DNA of 64,000 nt from assembly GCF_000430625.1 (NCBI RefSeq), contig NZ_KE387171.1, forward strand, positions 36,175-100,174, given 5' to 3'. Positions 61,681 to 64,000 of this stretch are shown here, one piece after another; the stretch's first letter is position 1, and the number at the start of each line of letters is the position of its first letter. The notes beneath the pieces are model-generated. The model worked only from the letters and a program-made list of their open reading frames with translations. It made no database searches and was not told the DNA's origin. The position numbers were made by a program, and so were the translations under genes. This DNA comes from Aneurinibacillus terranovensis DSM 18919 (GTDB lineage: Bacteria; Bacillota; Bacilli; Aneurinibacillales; Aneurinibacillaceae).

Positions 61681-62517
61681 CTATTTAGCCACATGGCGAA
61701 GTTGATACCGCCACTGAATCAGGTTAATGAACAGGAGCAGGACAAAGGAAACCGTAAGCATCACAACAGCCAGTGCGGTGGCCCCTGCATAGTCAAACTG
61801 CTCTAATTTACTCATAATCAAGAGCGGTGTGATTTCTGTTTTCATCGGCAAGTTGCCGGAAATAAAAACAACCGAGCCGTATTCCCCCAATGAACGGGCA
61901 AATGCAAGCGTAAACCCGGTGAGCAGAGACGGCAGCAATTCCGGAAAAATCACTCTGGCGAAAGTTTTCCAGCGGGAGGCTCCCAGCGATACCGCCGCTT
62001 CCTCAAGGCTCATGTCCAGCTCCAGTAAAACCGGCTGCACGGTCCGCACAACAAAAGGCAGTCCGATAAAGGTAAGCGCGATCACTACTCCTAGCGGAGC
62101 AAATGCAGCCTTAATGCCCATCATCTCCAGGTATTTTCCGATGATCCCGGTTTTTGAGTAAATAGCTGTAAGGGCAATTCCCGCCACAGCCGTGGGAAGC
62201 GCAAATGGCAAGTCAACCAGGCCATCTAAAACGCGCTTCCCCGGAAAATTATACCGAACGAGAACCCAGGCAACCAGCAGGCCAAACACAGAATTGATAG
62301 CAGCCCCGAGGAAAGAGGAACCGAAGCTGAGGCGATAGGAAGCAAGTACCCTGTCTGCTGTTATGGTTGACCAGAATGCGGGCCAGCTCATCGTCGATGT
62401 TTTTAAAAAAATGGAGGCTAACGGCAGGATGATTAACAGACTTACATACAAAACAGTGAACCCAAGTGTTAGTGTAAAGCCAGGCAGAATGCTGTATTGT
62501 TTAAGCGTTTTTCTCAT
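61681..62517 (-). CDS. cysT: Sulfate ABC transporter permease CysT
   Basis: A 278-residue permease with six helices. It starts [20 protein letters not shown] and has [20 protein letters not shown] near residue 107, the EAA loop [20 protein letters not shown] then [12 protein letters not shown] near residue 177 and [18 protein letters not shown] near residue 207. It corresponds to CysT/CysU, and follows the binding protein gene within 20 bp. Confidence 0.94.
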   Translation of the reverse strand: MRKTLKQYSILPGFTLTLGFTVLYVSLLIILPLASIFLKTSTMSWPAFWSTITADRVLASYRLSFGSSFLGAAINSVFGLLVAWVLVRYNFPGKRVLDGLVDLPFALPTAVAGIALTAIYSKTGIIGKYLEMMGIKAAFAPLGVVIALTFIGLPFVVRTVQPVLLELDMSLEEAAVSLGASRWKTFARVIFPELLPSLLTGFTLAFARSLGEYGSVVFISGNLPMKTEITPLLIMSKLEQFDYAGATALAVVMLTVSFVLLLFINLIQWRYQLRHVAK

Positions 62518-62537
62518 TTTTCTTTCCCCCTGGCCCT

Positions 62538-63605
62538 TTATGGTTTATAAATCTGGTCAAATGTTCCTCCATCGGCGAAGTGGGTCTGCTGGGCTTTTGC
62601 CCATCCACCAAACAGTTCATCTACGGTAAACAAAGGAATGTTTGGAAATTGCTTTTTGTATTTGGCAGCAACCGCCGGGTCGGTTGGACGGTAATAGTTT
62701 TTCGCACCAATTTCCTGCCCTTGCGGGGTGTATAAATATTTCAGATAAGCTTGGGCAACCTCCCGCGTCCCATGTTTATCCACCACTTTATCGACAACGG
62801 CTACCGGTGGCTCAGCCAAAATGCTGATCGATGGATAGATAATTTCAAACTGACCTTTTCCCAACTTTTCCGCTACCAACAGTGCGTCATTTTCCCATGA
62901 AATTAACACATCACCAATGCCGCGTTCCGTAAATGTGGTAGTAGCTCCACGTGCCCCCGAATCGAGTACCGGTACATTTTTAAACAGCCTCGCTACAAAA
63001 TCGCGAGCTTTGTTTTGATCCCCGTTGTTCGTTTTTAACGCATAACCCCAAGCTGCTAAATAATTCCACCTGGCACCGCCTGAAGTTTTAGGATTTGGCG
63101 TAATAACGGAGACCCCTGGTTTAATCAAATCGCTCCAGTCTTTAATTCCTTTGGGATTTCCTTTACGTACGACAAAAACAATCGTTGAAGTATACGGAGA
63201 ACTGTTATGTGAAAGCAGTTTCTGCCAGCCGGGTTTAATCAGCCCTTTCTTCTGAATGGCATCCACGTCATAGCCGAGTGCCAGTGTAACGATATCGGCT
63301 TCGAGTCCCTCTATTACGGAGCGAGCCTGTTTTCCCGAACCACCATGTGACTGTTTAATCGTTACAGTTTGACCAGTTTTCTTTTTCCAATCATCCGCGA
63401 AAGATTTGTTGATGTCCTGGTACAATTCCCTTGTTGGGTCGTATGAAACGTTTAACAGTTGGATATTGTTGGAAGTCGGTTTCTCAGCCCCTGCCGTTTG
63501 AACTTTTGTTTCGGTCAAACTGCATCCGGAGAACAGCAGCATCGAGCCTGCCAGAAAAGCCCCTAGAATTGCTTTCGTTTTCTTTTTCTTTGTTTGTTGT
63601 TGCAT
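62538..63605 (-). CDS. sbp: Sulfate-binding lipoprotein
   Basis: A 355-residue solute-binding protein. Residues 1-28 are a lipoprotein signal with lipobox LFSGC. The mature domain has [20 protein letters not shown] near residue 52, [20 protein letters not shown] near residue 83, [34 protein letters not shown] near residue 168 and [17 protein letters not shown] near residue 220, all typical of Sbp/CysP. First gene of the sbp-cysT-cysW-cysA operon. I saw no S-box (SAM) riboswitch upstream. Confidence 0.95.
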   Translation of the reverse strand: MQQQTKKKKTKAILGAFLAGSMLLFSGCSLTETKVQTAGAEKPTSNNIQLLNVSYDPTRELYQDINKSFADDWKKKTGQTVTIKQSHGGSGKQARSVIEGLEADIVTLALGYDVDAIQKKGLIKPGWQKLLSHNSSPYTSTIVFVVRKGNPKGIKDWSDLIKPGVSVITPNPKTSGGARWNYLAAWGYALKTNNGDQNKARDFVARLFKNVPVLDSGARGATTTFTERGIGDVLISWENDALLVAEKLGKGQFEIIYPSISILAEPPVAVVDKVVDKHGTREVAQAYLKYLYTPQGQEIGAKNYYRPTDPAVAAKYKKQFPNIPLFTVDELFGGWAKAQQTHFADGGTFDQIYKP

Positions 63606-63649
63606 TTGTTTAACCCCCTATAATTTTCAAGTAAGGCCCATTCCACATT

Positions 63650-63884
63650 TTAATGGCTACCACCGGCAATACCTACCGCTTTAACCGGTTCTTCTGCCCC
63701 CATGATTCGCTCGAGAATTTTTCCGGTAATGGAAACGAAAGCTGCATGGTTTCGCTGACGCGGGCGCGGTTGTCTGCCGTTTCTTTGCTCGCTGTCGCAG
63801 AACAGCCTGTCAGCGCCGTAAACGCGGCTAGCGCTATGCTGATAAGAAAGAACAATACCTTTGACGTTTTTTTACCTTGTTCAC
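63650..63884 (-). pseudogene. Small lipoprotein gene with two frameshifts
   Basis: From a GTG at 63884 with agggga upstream, the reading MNKVKK leaves frame in a run of seven A. The next frame gives VLFFLISIALAAFTALTGCS with a lipobox and SATASKETADNRA. A second shift near 63750 leads to AAFVSITGKILERIMGAEEP then VKAVGIAGGSH and a stop. The three parts together would form a lipoprotein of about 78 residues. It lies 45 bp upstream of sbp on the same strand and was probably co-transcribed. Confidence 0.55.
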
Positions 63885-63955
63885 ACTTATTCCCCTGCCT
63901 TTTAAAAAATTAGGTGGTTCTCTTATTCAATTAACTTCTTGATTGCCCTTATGCA

Positions 63956-64000
63956 TGAGAAAAACTCGCGGGCGTTGCCGCTCGTCCTTTTTCTGCAGGG
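63956..64000. repeat. Palindromic dispersed element, copy 3 (cut by window end)
   Basis: The last 45 bases, tgagaaaaactcgcgggcg and the following ttgccgctcgtcc, match the left end of copy 1 nearly base for base. The rest lies outside the window. Confidence 0.85.

Noticed and set aside
63606..63650. S-box (SAM) riboswitch before the sulfate importer
   Set aside because: None of the conserved S-box blocks is present; the space is occupied by the tail of a small decayed lipoprotein gene.

Overview
The window reads as chromosomal DNA of an aerobic, spore-forming member of the Bacillales. The evidence is an alpha/beta-type small acid-soluble spore protein, Gram-positive style Shine-Dalgarno sites, LutR/LutABC, a KimA potassium importer behind a c-di-AMP (ydaO) riboswitch, alanine dehydrogenase with an AdeR-like activator, HelD and CcdC. 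Acetyl phosphate is handled by PduL plus AckA rather than Pta. I would guess the Aneurinibacillus/Brevibacillus neighbourhood, but this is inference from family resemblance only. No rRNA is present. Two tRNA genes are visible.

Layout. 1-5 kb: cobT behind a cobalamin riboswitch and terminator, ornithine aminotransferase, two small genes, bluB, then a decayed stretch between two direct repeats that carry terminators. 5-11 kb: lactate utilisation (lutR, lctP, lutA, lutB, lutC, all minus strand) with three candidate LutR operators. 11-13 kb: pduL-ackA. 13-26 kb: scattered household genes (ccdC, acnA, mnmA, a 3D-domain protein, a polysaccharide deacetylase, a NamZ-like muramidase, an SASP, an enolase-superfamily enzyme) mixed with remnants of MFS, YcdB/YcdC and DUF2935 genes. 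26-32 kb: an AT-richer formate dehydrogenase cassette (DUF1641, FdhA, DUF2294, FdhD) with an attenuator-like hairpin in the fdhA leader. 32-37 kb: helD, then the ydaO riboswitch and kimA. 37-39.4 kb: remains of mobile DNA (group II intron piece, LexA-like, phospholipase-D-like and tyrosine-recombinase fragments, a tRNA without encoded CCA) around an intact secreted stalk-domain protein. 39.7-45.2 kb: ald, adeR, tRNA-Leu and a cystine-type ABC importer. 45.2-48 kb: a doubly truncated MocR/PNPOx pair and a phosphoesterase. 48-50 kb: an orphan PAS histidine kinase, a VOC protein and a second group II intron remnant. 50-56 kb: an A2-type cytochrome caa3 oxidase operon with its heme A enzymes, a 31-residue membrane protein and a SCO chaperone. 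56-59 kb: NUDIX hydrolase, toprim remnant, M20 dipeptidase, frameshifted MarR gene. 59.6-63.6 kb: a complete sulfate ABC importer.

How the genes work together. Lactate is imported by LctP and oxidised to pyruvate by LutABC. Acetyl-CoA overflow can be converted through PduL/AckA, the TCA cycle is served by aconitase, and electrons go to the caa3 oxidase, whose heme A, copper and cytochrome c factors are encoded with it. cobT and bluB together make and activate the lower ligand of cobalamin.

Two features stand out. First, a palindromic element of about 197 bp occurs three times (41.1 kb, 47.9 kb, and cut by the window end at 63.96 kb). Both complete copies sit directly beyond a gene terminator. 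Second, many short frameshifted gene remnants lie in the intergenic spaces, which suggests continuing gene decay. I found no CRISPR array, toxin-antitoxin pair or recognisable defence system.
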